Assembly (NCBI RefSeq): GCF_048773025.1
Contig: NC_133555.1
Span: forward strand, 40,503,206 to 40,567,205
DNA length: 64,000 nt
Origin: Camelus bactrianus
Taxonomy: Eukaryota; Chordata; Mammalia; Artiodactyla; Camelidae
Direction: 5' to 3'
The position numbers and the translations under genes were made by a program. This document shows positions 46,561-58,671 of the stretch, piece by piece. The number at the start of each line of letters is the position of its first letter. Position 1 is the stretch's first letter. The notes under the pieces are model-generated. The model was not told the origin of the DNA and searched no databases. It saw only the letters and a program-made list of their open reading frames with translations.

Positions 46561-47556
46561 CATACACACTCTCACAAAGACACTGGAGATGGCCCTTGCC
46601 CCAGTCCCACTGTGTAGCAGAAGTTCCATTTTTGTTCTACTTTGCTATAGAGATTACGCTTCTCTTATTTTTAGCCATAGGGGATTCAGGAAGGAAGAAT
46701 TTTTTTTTTTTTTTTTTGGAAGGAAGATCTTACTGACTTAAACTGGAAGAGGTCTGAGTAAATTCCTAAAGTACTCTTTAAGCAGTTTTTGATCCCTTCC
46801 TGGTGAATCCTTGGAAGCAAGGTGAGAGGGGATAATTTTTACCTCTTCAATAAACACAATCAGGGGAATACACCTTCACATCTCCCCAGACTTTGCATCA
46901 TTTCAAACTGTATGGCTCTATACATTCCTAAATTCCTAACATCACCCACCTACTCAAGGAAAAGACCAGCTCCTTTGTGAGCAAGCTGGATCCCTGCACA
47001 GTGTGCAAGAACAAGAACAAGACCTTAATCCCCACAAACGAAAGGGCCTATTCAGCCTGCAAGTGGCCAGAAAGGGCCCTCAGGTCCTCCTTCCACCTCT
47101 AACCCCTCCTCTGGCTCTGGAAGCCCTGTCAGGAAGCGAGCCCACCTCCAGCTCCCCGCCAGCCCCACCGCAATGGTTTCCATGCACAGATGCCTCAGGC
47201 ATGGCCCCAGCCTCAGACTCTGTGAGTGGAACCACAGCCCTCTTCCCAGCTGAGTGACCAAAATCCTAGGCCTTTTACTCCCACTGGCATTAGCCAGGAG
47301 CTGGCAGGGCACACTCAGGTCTCCCCAAGAATCTCCCTCAGACCCCTCACACAGGTTGTGCTACCTACCGCTCTGGAAGCTGTGGGGAAGTTAAGGTCTT
47401 GTGTCAGTGACTGCATAGATCTGTTAAGAGCTTTCTTCTCTTTCTACTAACAGCTACCCAACTACCCTTCAGCAGTAATTAGAGAAGTCCCTCACAGAAA
47501 CCACTGGTTTTGACCTATGACACATTAGAACTGTACTATTCAGTTGGTAGCCACTT

Positions 47557-47717
47557 CTTTTTTTTTTTTTTAATATTTTACTTTTATTTATTTAGGTTTT
47601 TTTGAGGGGAGAGGTAATTAATTAATTTATTAACTTATTTAATGGAGGTACTGAGGATTGAACCCAGGACCTCCTGCACACTAAGCACACACTCTACCAC
47701 TGAGCTATACCCTCCCC
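47557..47717 (-). repeat. Camelid tRNA-Ala-derived SINE (left of a tandem pair)
   Basis: The minus strand starts gggagggtatagctcagtgg and runs through ggttcaatcctcagtacctc and an A/T-rich body to a long A tail (T run at 47557-47571). A near-copy of gtagccacttctt precedes it (47547) and gtaaccacctttt follows it (47722). Confidence 0.92.
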
Positions 47718-47729
47718 AACAGTAACCAC

Positions 47730-47862
47730 CTTTTTTGTTGCTTTGGGGGGAGGTAATTAGATTGATTTATTTATTTACTTAATGGAGGGCCTGGGGATTG
47801 AACCCAGGACCTTCCTACATGCTAGGCCTGTGCTCTACCACTGAGCTAGCTATATCCTCCCC
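47730..47862 (-). repeat. Camelid tRNA-Ala-derived SINE (right of a tandem pair)
   Basis: Same orientation as the copy immediately to the left: aggggaggatatagctagct head with a small duplication (tagc-tagc), cagtggtagagcacaggcct and a B box within ggttcaatccccaggccctc. It is followed by ccacttctt at 47864, the same target motif found left of the pair. Confidence 0.92.
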
Positions 47863-47939
47863 TCCACTTCTTAAAGTGGCTAAATTTAAGCTATATTAAA
47901 AATTCAGTAGAAAAAAAAAGAGCTGGTGTCCAATTCTGG

Positions 47940-48005
47940 TCATTTCTGGACCCCTAATGCTGGAACACAGCGCCTACCACATAGTGGCCACTCATTAAAT
48001 GGGTG
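47940..48005 (+). repeat. LINE L2 3' tip
   Basis: The stretch ggacccctaatgctggaaca, followed by cagcgcctaccacatagtgg and ccactcattaaatgggtgtc, is the L2 tail. Confidence 0.6.
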
Positions 48006-48424
48006 TCAGAGGAATCACTGAATCCCTGTCAGCTCCTGAATGAGCTACCAAGAGATTTGGTTTTCTAATCTTGGCATCAGTCAAACATCTATTCAACAGC
48101 TATTACAGGTTAAGATAATGCTCAGCTTCTTCAAATTGGGTTCCTCACTCAAAATGACCCAGTATTATTCTGGACTATTTTTACAGACAGAAACTTTGAT
48201 TTTAATATGACTTTTATTTTATTAAGTATCTTACTGTAGAAAGAGTTATGGAACCATTTCCCCCAATTTATCTGCTCAAGAGACGCCACTGATTCCCCAA
48301 GAGTCAGGATGAAGACTGCACCTTTTACACACACATCATCTCCCTTTCTGATTAGGTGGCCACACTGCAAGGGGCCATGTAAGAAGCAGGGTGAAAACTC
48401 ATTGTTTTTGTTTTCCCCCAGCCA

Positions 48425-48640
48425 CTGTCATTGGCAATAAGATTAATCCTTTAAATAAGCTGGTAACTAGGCGCTAATTAAGATGATAGAATTCCCACGT
48501 CGTATGAAGCCTAATGATCACAGGAAAAGTACACAGAGCACTAAATACTGGAGAGATGAATTGTTGATTCCCGGCCCAGAAAACAGATGAGCTTGAAGTT
48601 CATCATTTTGGGTAATTAAATGTAAATTGACTAAGACGTT
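48425..48640. promoter_or_regulatory. Candidate intronic element rich in homeodomain sites
   Basis: This stretch shows no repeat signature and holds several homeodomain core sites close together: gattaatcc (a K50-type OTX/CRX-like TAATCC), gctaattaag, ggtaattaaatg and two more TAAT cores. MYRIP is known to be expressed in retina and pigment epithelium, which would fit, but the role is inference from site density only. Confidence 0.25.
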
Positions 48641-49369
48641 AATGAAAAACACATGCAAGAGGCAGGTGCCTGACATTTTGAGAGAGTCCAAAGCCTTTGG
48701 GATGGGTTAAATGCAGACTTCTCGGACTGGCAGGGAGCTACTGATTTCAGCCACCTGCTCTTGGGCTTCAGCTGCTGCGAGGGTCAGAAACGCCAGGCTG
48801 GGTCTGAGGGCCGTCCAAGAGGGACGGTACCACTGAACTGTGGTCCTGTCGTAACCTAACATGTGCAGGCTGATTTCCATTTCCAGCAGTCTGGTGAATT
48901 AGGTACCCTAAATTGTAATTCCCTGAAAATAAGTAAAGAAAATTAGAAATCTTCAAAGCTAAAAACTATGCAAAAATGAGAATTCAAGGAAGTAAACAAA
49001 TATGGAGGTGCTTTTTGCCCAGAGGATTTCAGCTGAATCCAGACAATCCGAAGCTGCTCTTTTGATAACTGTGCTGGGTGCAAGGCATGAGAAATAAACG
49101 GTAGGGCTCCCACCAACATGGGGAAATCTAATAAGAGACCTTTCATATGAAGCTTGGACACCATAGGGTTGTATGTTTTAGTGTTTAGAGCCACCTAGAA
49201 ATAAACCCACCATGCAGAAGGGGGCAGCAAAGGAACATCTGGTGATGAATGGAATGAATCTTCTTTGAAAATGGGTATGTTAAAAATCTCCTCTGAAAAA
49301 TTATCAACTCAAGTCATAACCACAAACCTTTCCTCAAGTTTCAGCCTGAATTCTCATTATCTCTATTGG

Positions 49370-51480
49370 TCGTCAACGACAACAAAATCTAAGGCTCAGA
49401 GATCTGCTGAATCTAGATAATCCTGAGCAAGAGTCAGGAGAAACAAGAGCCAGAAGAATCAGACCAGCGAATCTCTCAGATACTAGAATTATCAGATAGA
49501 AAATAAAATAACTATGTTTAATAAGTGTAAAGAAATAAGAGTATTGAAATTATGAGCAAGGAACAGTAATTATGAGATGATCCATCAGATTGGAAAAGAA
49601 AAAAATTTCCAAAAGTGAAAAAAAAAATGCTATAGTTGAAACTGCAGTCTTGATGGATCGGTTATTCAGTAGATTAAACAAAACTTGACAGAGAATTAGT
49701 GAAATGAAGGGCAGATGTAAACAAATTACCCATAATGCACCACAGACAACCAAAGTGAAAAAGGAATGTTGTAAACCTAATAACATAGCCTCAAAACGTA
49801 TAAAACATAAACCGAAAGAATTACCGAAAGGGAAATAGACAAACCTACTATTGTCATAGATTTTGAAATGCCTCTCTTAGTAACTAAGATATCAAGCACG
49901 TGAGGAATGAGCAAGAATATAGGATATTTAAGAATGTAGGTTATACGCAATTCCAGGCTTGATCGACTTACCATATATAGGATGATCATATGTTCTACAT
50001 AGTAATTCATGAATATATTTTCTTTTCAAATACCCGTGGGATATTTACGGAAATTGACCACAACTTGGGCAAGCCTCAACAAATTTCAAAGACCCGGTAT
50101 CATATGGCCACAGTCTCTGAGCAAAATGTAATTAAGTTTGTAACAATAACAAAAAGACAATCAGAAAAACCTCATAGTTTGGCAATTTAAAAAATGTATT
50201 ATTATATACCACATGGGTCAAAGAAAAAAATCAAAATAGAAATGAAAAATTCTTGGAAATGAATGACGATAAAACTATATCCTGTGTGAGATGCAGTCAC
50301 CGTGGTACATAAAGAGGCACTTAGTGAGAAAAGAAAGACTGAAAGTAAATGAGTTAAGCATCCAACTTCAGAAATTAGACAGAGGACAGCAGAAAAAGCC
50401 CAAAGAAAGTAGAAGGGAAAAAAAAAGAACAGAAATTAATAGGATAAAAAGGCAAATATTTAATAGAGAGAGCCTAGCAAGTCAGAAGTTGGTTTCTGAA
50501 AATTAAAAAAAAAGCTAACCCCCTGCCTTAAAAAATAAAAGAGGCACAAAGTGTAATAGAAATGATGCTATAAATGCAGACAAATTAGAGTGAATAAAAT
50601 GAGACTGTAAACAACAGTATGCAAACTAAGTGGAAAGTCAGAGCACAAATTCTAGAGCACACACCTCACTAAAAGCCAAATCAAGATAAAGGAGAAAATC
50701 ATGAATAATTCTACACTCATTAAAGAAACCGAATCAGCAGTAAAATGTTCTTCTTAAAAAGAAGCCACCAGTCCCAAGCAAGCAAGTTCTACTACAAAGT
50801 AAGGAACAAGTCACTTAATTTTATACGGAGCTTTTGAGAAAACGGAAAAAGAAGGCACAATACTCAACTCACTCCCACTCAGTGTGGATCGTGTAACATC
50901 AATACCACAAGCCAAAATCTGACAAAGAAAAGCAAAAGATTAGAAAATTACAGGCCAATCTCAGCTGTGAACATAGGTGCAAACATTCTAACAAATTCAA
51001 AGTATACAAAGACACATGACTAAGTGGAGTTTCTGCCAGGAATGCAAGCTGGCTTACTTATTAGAAGACTAAAAAAGTAATTATTGCAATTTTAGAAATT
51101 TAGAAAACTAATTATTATAATCCAGCAAATTAAGAAAGAAGAAAAAGTACCCATTTATGTTAAAATCTCTTGGCAGTCTAGGAATAAAAAGGAACTTTCT
51201 TAACTCTGGAAAGGAGCACCCCCACCGCCCTGCAGCCAACATCACACATGCTGGTGAAATGTCAGCACCATTTCCCTTAAGATCAGGAACCATCCAAGGT
51301 TGATGGTGATCACTAATGTTATTTAAATTTTTCTAGAGGTCTGGGCAGGGGAGCAAAATAAGAAATGAAATTTATAAAGGTTCGGAAGGAAGAAAAAATA
51401 AATTTCCTGGTATATCATAGGAATACTTTCCTAGAAAACCCTGAAAATCAACATATAATTAGAATTAATTTTACGTGTAG
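49370..51480 (+). repeat. Degraded LINE-1 body
   Basis: Old L1 in sense orientation. An ORF1-end-like part is at 49640-49740 (gtcttgatggatcggttatt, gacagagaattagtgaaatg, ccataatgcaccacagac). An ORF2 endonuclease-like part is at 49775-49870 (cctaataacatagcctcaaa), and a linker at 50330-50520 (gaaattagacagaggacagc, cccaaagaaagtagaaggg). An RT-like part is at 50930-51050 (acaggccaatctcagctgtg, tctgccaggaatgcaagctg). There are many stops and gaps and no usable frame. Confidence 0.7.
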
Positions 51481-51483
51481 GTA

Positions 51484-51550
51484 TCTAATAACATAGCCTC
51501 AAAATGTGTAAAACATACACTGAAAAAATTACAAAGGAACTAGACATGAA
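51484..51550 (+). repeat. Second copy of an L1 ORF2 segment
   Basis: The stretch ctaataacatagcctcaaaa, followed by tgtgtaaaacatacactg, repeats at roughly 85% identity the segment at 49775-49840. It sits downstream of RT-like sequence, out of the normal L1 order. Confidence 0.6.
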
Positions 51551-53418
51551 ATACCCATTAGCCAGCACACATGCACTCTAGGATCCGGGATCAGTTTTGC
51601 AAAGGCTTTTGGGATGAAAGTTTCAAGAATTCACAAAAGGACAGCATGCTTAAGCAAGTGCATGGTACCTGGGCTCCTGTTCTGTCTCACTTAAAACCAG
51701 AGTAAGTCCTGACTGTTTTTAGCACATGTAAGTGATCTAAAAGCCAGAGGCTTTAAGCTTAGGGTCTGGCTGCCTTTGACAGAGGTGCGAGCTACCAACA
51801 CGACTCTCCAGGCGGGTTCTGGGGCACTGTAGCCCCCAGATGGAGCTGAATTTCCCTGACTCAGTATAACAGCTGTGTAGGGCTCCCCAGATCTAGGGCC
51901 CAGGCCTAACGGGCACTGAAAAGTTAGAGATACACACCAAGGACAGCTTTTCCATGGACGAAAGCGACGGGAGTTACCTAATTAGGAACACCAGGTAGTC
52001 CACTTGGCCCACAGCCATCCCCGTTTATGTCTGTCGGTCCTACTGTAATTAAGGGCACTCTCTTTCACTCTCAGAACTGTCCCAGAAGGCTTAAATGATA
52101 AATTATGTGACCTTACATGTCATCGAATTCTAAAGACAACATTTTAAAATCCCTTTATCTCTGCTGACAAGTATCAGTGGAGAGGGTTCTCTGACAAACC
52201 CCGTCTACTCTCCCTGGGTTTTTTCACTGCTGAATGAAAAATCCAGTCCTTTCTCCTGAAAGTCCCTCCTCACCACGTGGCCTCATCCCAGGGACTAAAG
52301 AGTTCAAATGAAGTGGAAATGGAGACAGGGAAGGGGAGGGAGGGAGAGGAGGGTCCTGAGGTCTCCGAGCACGTTCCACTTTCCAAAGGAACTCCAAATC
52401 ATGCTTTGACAGGCAGAAGTCTCAGCACCACCTCACCCCTCCTGCCAAACCTAGGGTCTGTAGCAGCTCTTAAACTTGGGCTCCTCTCTCCAGAGCACAA
52501 GCCAGTCCCTGGCAGAACCACCTGCCTGCTGCTGCATGAGAAGCTACGTCCCAAGTGCTAAGGTGGGAGGCTTGGGGGTGAGGCAGGCAGAGGAGACACT
52601 GGAATCTTTCTTACCAGCGCCCAAGGCACCTGTGAGAGGCTATCCATCTGCAAAGGTCGAGGTGAAGAATAGGGTTCCTGAATTCAGCAGTGTTTTGGGA
52701 TACACACCATTTAAAATTTGAAAATGCATTTTAAAATGGGGCACAAAAGGCTCATGGTTTTGTGTCCCCCTTAACTGAAATGAGCAGGTGCCCTGTAACC
52801 TGTCACATGCAGAGGGAGGGGGTTATTGATATCAACAAAATCACCCTCATGGTGTCTGCAGGATTGTCACGGGACTAGCTCATGAGATGCTGTCTACATA
52901 TCTGTTTATTACTGTGCCTCAGTTCTGAATGTCACTGTAGACAGCTGTCTTGAAGCACACTGACTTCATAGCAATGCCACCTTATTTTCGTAATTCGAGA
53001 ACTGTCTGTTTATTTCACAAAACTCAAAAGAAAATTGGATGTTTCTTTTTTTTTCCAGCTTAAAAAAATAACATTGGAATTTCTGAAATACATTAAACTG
53101 TAAAGAAAAAAAATATCAGCCATAATCCTACCCTCCAAATCAAGATGAAATATCTGGAGGTAAAATCCATGCTGGTTTTTGTGTGTGTGGTGGGGGGAGG
53201 GGGAAGCAGAAGGAGGAGGAGGAGATGCTGTCCCATGATTTTTTTAAAAATAACATTAAAATGGTTAAGTGTATATTTTACTAGAATTTTAAAAGTTAAA
53301 AACACGTATCTTGTGAGATCTGGCCTGGGGGTAGGTTGGATTAGAACATGTTCTGATTTTTTTAGATGAAATGAGCAAATGAAAAGGACCTGAGAAGTCA
53401 CGTGTGTAACAGCAGTAA

Positions 53419-53450
53419 GGATGGGGGGGGGTGGCGGCGGGGGGGGGGTG
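53419..53450 (+). repeat. G-rich tract, quadruplex-capable
   Basis: Two long G runs of about nine bases flank tggcggc, in a region also holding an AGG-rich run (53208-53225). Four or more G-tracts are available for a quadruplex on the plus strand, the template strand of MYRIP. Confidence 0.6.
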
Positions 53451-54449
53451 TGTGTGGCTTCTGTGAGGCCATTGCCAGGGTGTGGGGGAGAAGGGGCAGC
53501 CAGGGGCACCCTTAAAATGGGTGTTGAGCTTCTGCTCTTCCAAGGAGTCCTGTTTTCAACCTACTTGTTGTCTCCAATCATTTTCCCATGAGTAACCAGC
53601 TACCACACCCTCATTTATTTAGAAAGTCAGGACTGTAAGACTATATATTGAGATACATGGGACAAGCCAGGCTTTGCTTCTCATTCATATACATATATGT
53701 ATAATATAAAGGGGGTGAGTGAAAATGGGGCTCTGCCAGGGTTTTCCAGCTGCTGACACAGAACAGAGTGTTTTCCAATAATATCTTCACAGCTTCCTGA
53801 CAGCGAACAGTGGAAATGAACCCTCCACCCCGATCCTGGCAACACCGAAGTGGTGCTCTCCACATGAAAGCGTAACGGCCACAAGCTAAAACGTTAATGA
53901 AAAACCAGCAAAGGGTTTGGAACTAAAGCCAGAGATGAGGTCCTTTTTCCTCTCGCTCACCCCTCCTTGCCTCCGTGACTCACCACCACCCAAGGTGACT
54001 GGGGGAACCTTTCCCGCTGTCCTGCGCACCACTCGAATGCCACGTCCTCGACGGATACATATTCGATGCCATTTCGTATCTGCCCGAGGTGCTGAAAAGG
54101 TGAATGAATATGGGATTTTGTGCAGAGTTGCTGTTTGACTTTCCGGGCTAAATAATCTCGCTGAGAGAAAATCCTAGACAATCCATCCTCAAGAGCGACT
54201 GTGGTTTTAAGTGTCATGAATCTGACATTATATCCCCAACCACCTCAAGAGGTTAACAGACTCTTTCAAGGAAACTGGAGGAACACAGTTCAAAGTCACT
54301 GGTACACTTTACTCTCATCCAGGAAAACGCTATTTTATTCCCAGCCAAATCGTAATTATTTTAAAAATGAGGGACCCTGACAGTGGAGTTTGTGCTGAAA
54401 TTCACGTTTATATCTGATGGCAGAACAAGTCTGTACGACTCTGGGAGAA

Positions 54450-54810
54450 AACACAATGGTCCTATTTAAAAAGAGTCAAAAACATACACAGCCTTTGAGC
54501 CAAGAGTTCTGTTCCTAGATATTTTCTCAAGAAAATAACCAGAAGCAAAAGGACATGTGTATAAAGATGCTCATGGGAGCACTGCCTGTAGCTGCAAAAT
54601 AAAACTGGGAAGAGAAATGCCAGCATTTACAGTACAAAAATGGGTTAATCAATCGTGGTACCACCGCAGGAGAGACAATTAAACAGGCACTCAACTGTGA
54701 ATACTGCATAGAAATGTGGATAAGAGCGGATGCATTTAAGTAAAGCAGCAGCAGGTGTCACCACGATGACCACCACGTAAAAATGGATTTGTATGGATAA
54801 CAACACGCGG
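54450..54810 (+). repeat. Old LINE-1 3' region
   Basis: The stretch agagttctgttcctagatat, then tttctcaagaaaataaccag, gatgctcatgggagcactgc and gggttaatcaatcgtggtac matches the L1ME-like series (attccacttctaggaatttatc ... atgttcatcgcagcattat ... ggttaaataaattatggtac). Confidence 0.6.
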
Positions 54811-57031
54811 AGGTGAGGACAACTCCACTGAGGTGGCTCACTCACCACGCCTGGCTGCTGACTAGCACTTTATAAATGTTTGAGTCGACACTGCGATCAC
54901 CACCTCTGAGGCCTCGTTTCAGGGCGTCTGTGGCGTATCGGGAAGATGAAAAGTTGGGTTCCATGTGGATTAATCCCCTTCACAATGGAGCCAGTGCTAA
55001 CCGGGTCTCTCTGGGTAGAAACAAAGGCCTGCCACGCACTCTGAGCACAACATCCAGCCCGGCTCAGGACCCCTTCTCTCTCCTCTCTACTCGGGAAACA
55101 CCCGCTCGGTCTAGTCACCTGCCATCGTTCACGTAGAACCTTCCTGGGGTTTTAGAGGGAACAGCTCTTCTCGGCCTGTGACTGCTCCCCACCCCCCAGG
55201 CACCAGAGGTCAGTGGCAGTCCCAGTCACTGTGATAATCAAAATATCCCTGCAAATGCTACGTCTAAACTTCCCCCTGGGCAGCGACACAGACCCTTGAG
55301 AGAACCGCTGGGTCCGCCCCTCACCCGGGCTCAGATCTGCTTCACAACTGCATACAAGCTTTGCTGAAGCGCATCCACGCGGGGATAAGCGATGCAGGGC
55401 TTTCTGAATGCTTCCTTATTTTATGTAATTTCTACACTGCAGACACAGGACTCCAGATCGCTTCTGCCAAGCCAGAGTTAGAAAATTCTCTACTACCCTG
55501 AACTCCTACAATCTCTGAAAAAAAGAAAAAAGATTGTTTTTATTCTTGACCTGGTTTTAGGATTTGTTTCTTCCTGAAAGGTCATCATATGTTTATGAAT
55601 AACACTCACTGTTTTCCTGAGTACATAAGCGTAAGTAGTAAGTGTTGAGTGTAGAAACTTTGGAAAGTACAGAAAAGCCAAAAGGATGTAAAAGTTGCCC
55701 ACTTCATGGAGAGATCTCAGTCTGTTTTACACACAGACACGTACATCCTACTTGGACATATGATATATCTGCACGCATTATAAACCCTACGCTGTAGAGA
55801 GAGGTTATCTACTAGGAATACAGGAGGTCCAAGTCGGGGGCAATGCCGACATCAGAAATACCTTAGACCACAACTTGTATTTCCATCACCCACTTGCTCT
55901 TATCACACAAACTGAAGTCCTACCCAGATGAGTGGCTAAGACTATACTAAGTGTACTTAGAATGTAGCACCTTCTCTGTAATAAGATTCCATTGAGTAAA
56001 TTTTAGGACTTCCAAATTCATTAATTAAAAAAAAAATCCAGCAAGAATTCATGAACCAGGAATCTGCCACACATTTAAACGAGACTGACACCCTCAAGGG
56101 GATCATAGATTTTCATTTATGTCAGGAGTTTTGAGTAATAGATTAAAATTCTTATTAAAGTGTTGAAACCAGAATTTATTAACAGCCTTCATTCCACCTC
56201 CAAGCAGACACTGCTAACACCTTCTGGGCCAGAGTAGAGATGTCACAAAAATAAAGGAAAAAGGTTTTCTCCAGACCTAAACATTATACTGTTCCCCCAG
56301 AGGTACAGTCTGGAGAGTGAGTCCCTTTAACATCTCAGGATGGCCTTAACGGCCCCAGAAAGTCTACAGTCTGTGTGTGTCAGAGCGCCCAAGGCAGAAT
56401 CTTCCAAATGCACCTGGGAAGTGCAGGACAAGGTGGCCATTGCGTGTGTGTGTGTCGCAGGGACTGGGCAATACACAGGACTTCCTGGTCTCCTCTGAGA
56501 GGTCTGCTTCTCCGCTTTCTATCTCTACTGCTCTGAAACCGTGGGCATCACTGCCATCCTCAACCCACCTCTCCTCTCACCGAGGGGCCCCTGAGAGGCT
56601 GTGCAGAAAGCCGCGGGCCCCTTCTCCACCACGACAAAGGGTACCTCTGCTAGAGCTGAGAGAGGGGCATACATGAACTGTCAGTTCAGCTAAGTCATCA
56701 CTCGTCTGTTTTTCCGGGCTTTGTTCTACCCTGAAAGAGAACTGCTGGTCCGTGAGACACAGCCTGGGTCCCGAGCCATCAAGCCCACCCGCGCTGGGCA
56801 CGCACCGTGCGCGAGGCGGCGTGCTTAACCTGTGCGGGTACCGAGATGACGAAGACCAGGTCCTGCCCGCCAGGACCCGCAGATTGAGGCTCAGCAGCGT
56901 GCGGGGACGAGGGGAAACAGGGCCACAGGCTCCTCCTGGGTGTAACGGCGTGAAACGCAGGACAGGTGGAATCAGTCCCGCACCTGGTAGAAGGGAGAGG
57001 GGGCCACCAGCTGAGGCCCCCGGCCACTCAC

Positions 57032-57253
57032 CTCGCCTGCTGGCACACGCAGCAGAGCCACAGCTTCTCGCGCTTCTGGTAGGAGCAGCAGCCCTTGCAG
57101 ACGTTGAACCTGCAGTCCCCGCAGCGGCGCTTGGTGTTGACGAGGAAGGTGAAGGGCGCGCAGCAGCGCATGCAGCAGTGCTCCACGAACTTCTGGTGCT
57201 TGGACAGGATGCTGCACTTGCTGCCCTCCTCATCCAGCTTCTGCCTCAGCTCG
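57032..57253 (-). CDS. MYRIP: MYRIP exon with FYVE-like zinc finger, residues ~37-111
   Basis: The 222-bp exon starts with C, completing Ser37, after ggctccccag. It reads E-L-R-Q-K-L-D-E-E-G-S-K-C-S-I-L-S-K-H-Q, then F-V-E-H-C-C-M-R-C-C and on to C-V-C-Q-Q-A, ending with two bases of Arg111 before gtgagt. The zinc finger separates the two Rab27A-binding helices. Its cysteine pairs (about C64/C67, C81/C84, C89/C92 and C104/C107) are all present. Differences from human, as recalled, are conservative (for example Q-to-R, K-to-R, S-to-G and V-to-L). The exon is very G/C-rich, so other frames stay open by chance. It is the most 5' exon in the window; the first coding exon with M-G-R-K-L-D-L was not found before base 64000. 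Confidence 0.97.
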
Positions 57254-58228
57254 CTGGGGAGCCAGGGTGGGGGGAGGGTGGGGAGAAGAGAAACAGCACA
57301 TCAGGTCAGGGGGCTTGCTCCTATAGCACCCCACCTTGGCCCTCCCGTGCGCCAAGCTCCCGTGTAGGATCTTCCTGTAAAACTACAGGTGATAATTCTG
57401 TGTTCTTCTGTATGTCATACGTTCTATGAGAAAGCACAAATAACTTACTGCTTATAGTTCAGACACGACTGAAATACAGATTATTATAAAACTAAGTACA
57501 CTTCAAAAAAAAAAACCTTTAGCTTAATGAATGCCTTTTGAAAGGAGATCATTTATGTTAAAACATTAATCTTCACAACAGCCCTGCTGGGAATACGATA
57601 AATGCAGTCCTGTCCCTTAATATCCCTGGAAACGGAAGCACCAGGGATTTTAAAAGCTTTCCAATCGATGTGAGTCAGTAAAGATTCTCTGAGTGATGGG
57701 CTAATCCTAAACACCGGTGATTCAGAGTTGGATAAAAGACAACCCTCTTCTTCCAAAGAGCTCGTGGACGTACTGGGCACACGACCACCCATATTGATGC
57801 AAACACAACATCGCATGCCCTCCTCTCTACACTCTAAGAAGGAAAGGAGAAACCCCGAGAGGCAAGGATCTACTCGAGACACACTGGGTTACTCAGGAGA
57901 AAACTGACCGAGGTGACCAAGTTTCTCTACCTTGGCCAGCTTGAGCTGTTTTTTCCTGTTTAAAAATGGACGCCCACAAACAGTAACAGAAAAATAATTA
58001 ATCCTTCTGTAGCCATCTTGCGACTGTGCAATTCATCCCAGATGAATCTGTGATGTACGTGACAAATATTTTCTTTCATTTTGCTCTTGTCTTTTCAACT
58101 TTGCTTACAGTATCTTTCATCATTTAGAAGCATTTAATTTTTCTGTAATTAAATCTGCCAGTCTTCTCTTCTGTGGCTTCTGAGTTGTACATCTTGCTTA
58201 TTAGGAAGAGCCATACTACCGCCATCAG

Positions 58229-58410
58229 GTTTGTTTTTTTTTTTTTTTTAACTAAAGCACAGTCTGTTACCATGTGTCAGTTTCTGGTGCACAGCACAGT
58301 GTCCCAGTCATGCATATACACACATATATTCATTTTCATATTCCTTTTCATTAAAGGTCATTACAAGGCATTGAACAGCACAGCTCCCTGTGCTGCACAG
58401 AAGAAACTTC
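58229..58410 (-). repeat. LINE-1 3' end
   Basis: The plus strand reads a T15 run and then the reverse-complement 3' UTR: ctaaagcacagtctgttacc, tttctggtgcacagcacagt, tcccagtcatgcatatacac, ccttttcattaaaggtcatt, acaaggcattgaacagcaca and gctccctgtgctgcacagaa. Confidence 0.8.
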
Positions 58411-58411
58411 C

Positions 58412-58665
58412 CCATCAGTTTTTAAACATAGTCACACAAACTTTGCAGTATAGAGAACAAGCTAGTGGTTACCAGCATGGGGGGGGGGGACAATACAGGG
58501 GACAGAAAGTGGGAGGCACAAACTGCTGGGTGTATGACAGGCCACAAGGATGTGTTGTACAACACGGGGAACAGAGCCAATATTTTGTCATAACTGTAAA
58601 TGGGGTATAACTTTTGAAAACTGTATGAAACATCAATACAAATGGCCAATGAAAAATATAATCCG
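58412..58665 (+). repeat. LINE-1 3' UTR fragment
   Basis: Forward L1 sequence: gagaacaagctagtggttac, aaggatgtgttgtacaacac, ggggaacagagccaatattt, tgtcataactgtaaatgggg and tataacttttgaaaactgt. It abuts the minus-strand fragment at 58410. A G10 run interrupts it. Confidence 0.7.
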
Positions 58666-58671
58666 TCTGGT

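Noticed and set aside
49200-49225. Further CTCF-like match (agaagggggcagc)
   Set aside because: Two mismatches to the core, too weak to call.
56577-57233. Minus-strand 218-codon frame and plus-strand 225-codon frame around 57 kb
   Set aside because: Both overlap the zinc-finger exon in wrong frames. The Arg/Ala/Ser-rich composition comes from CpG-rich codons. The correct frame gives an exact MYRIP match with proper splice sites.
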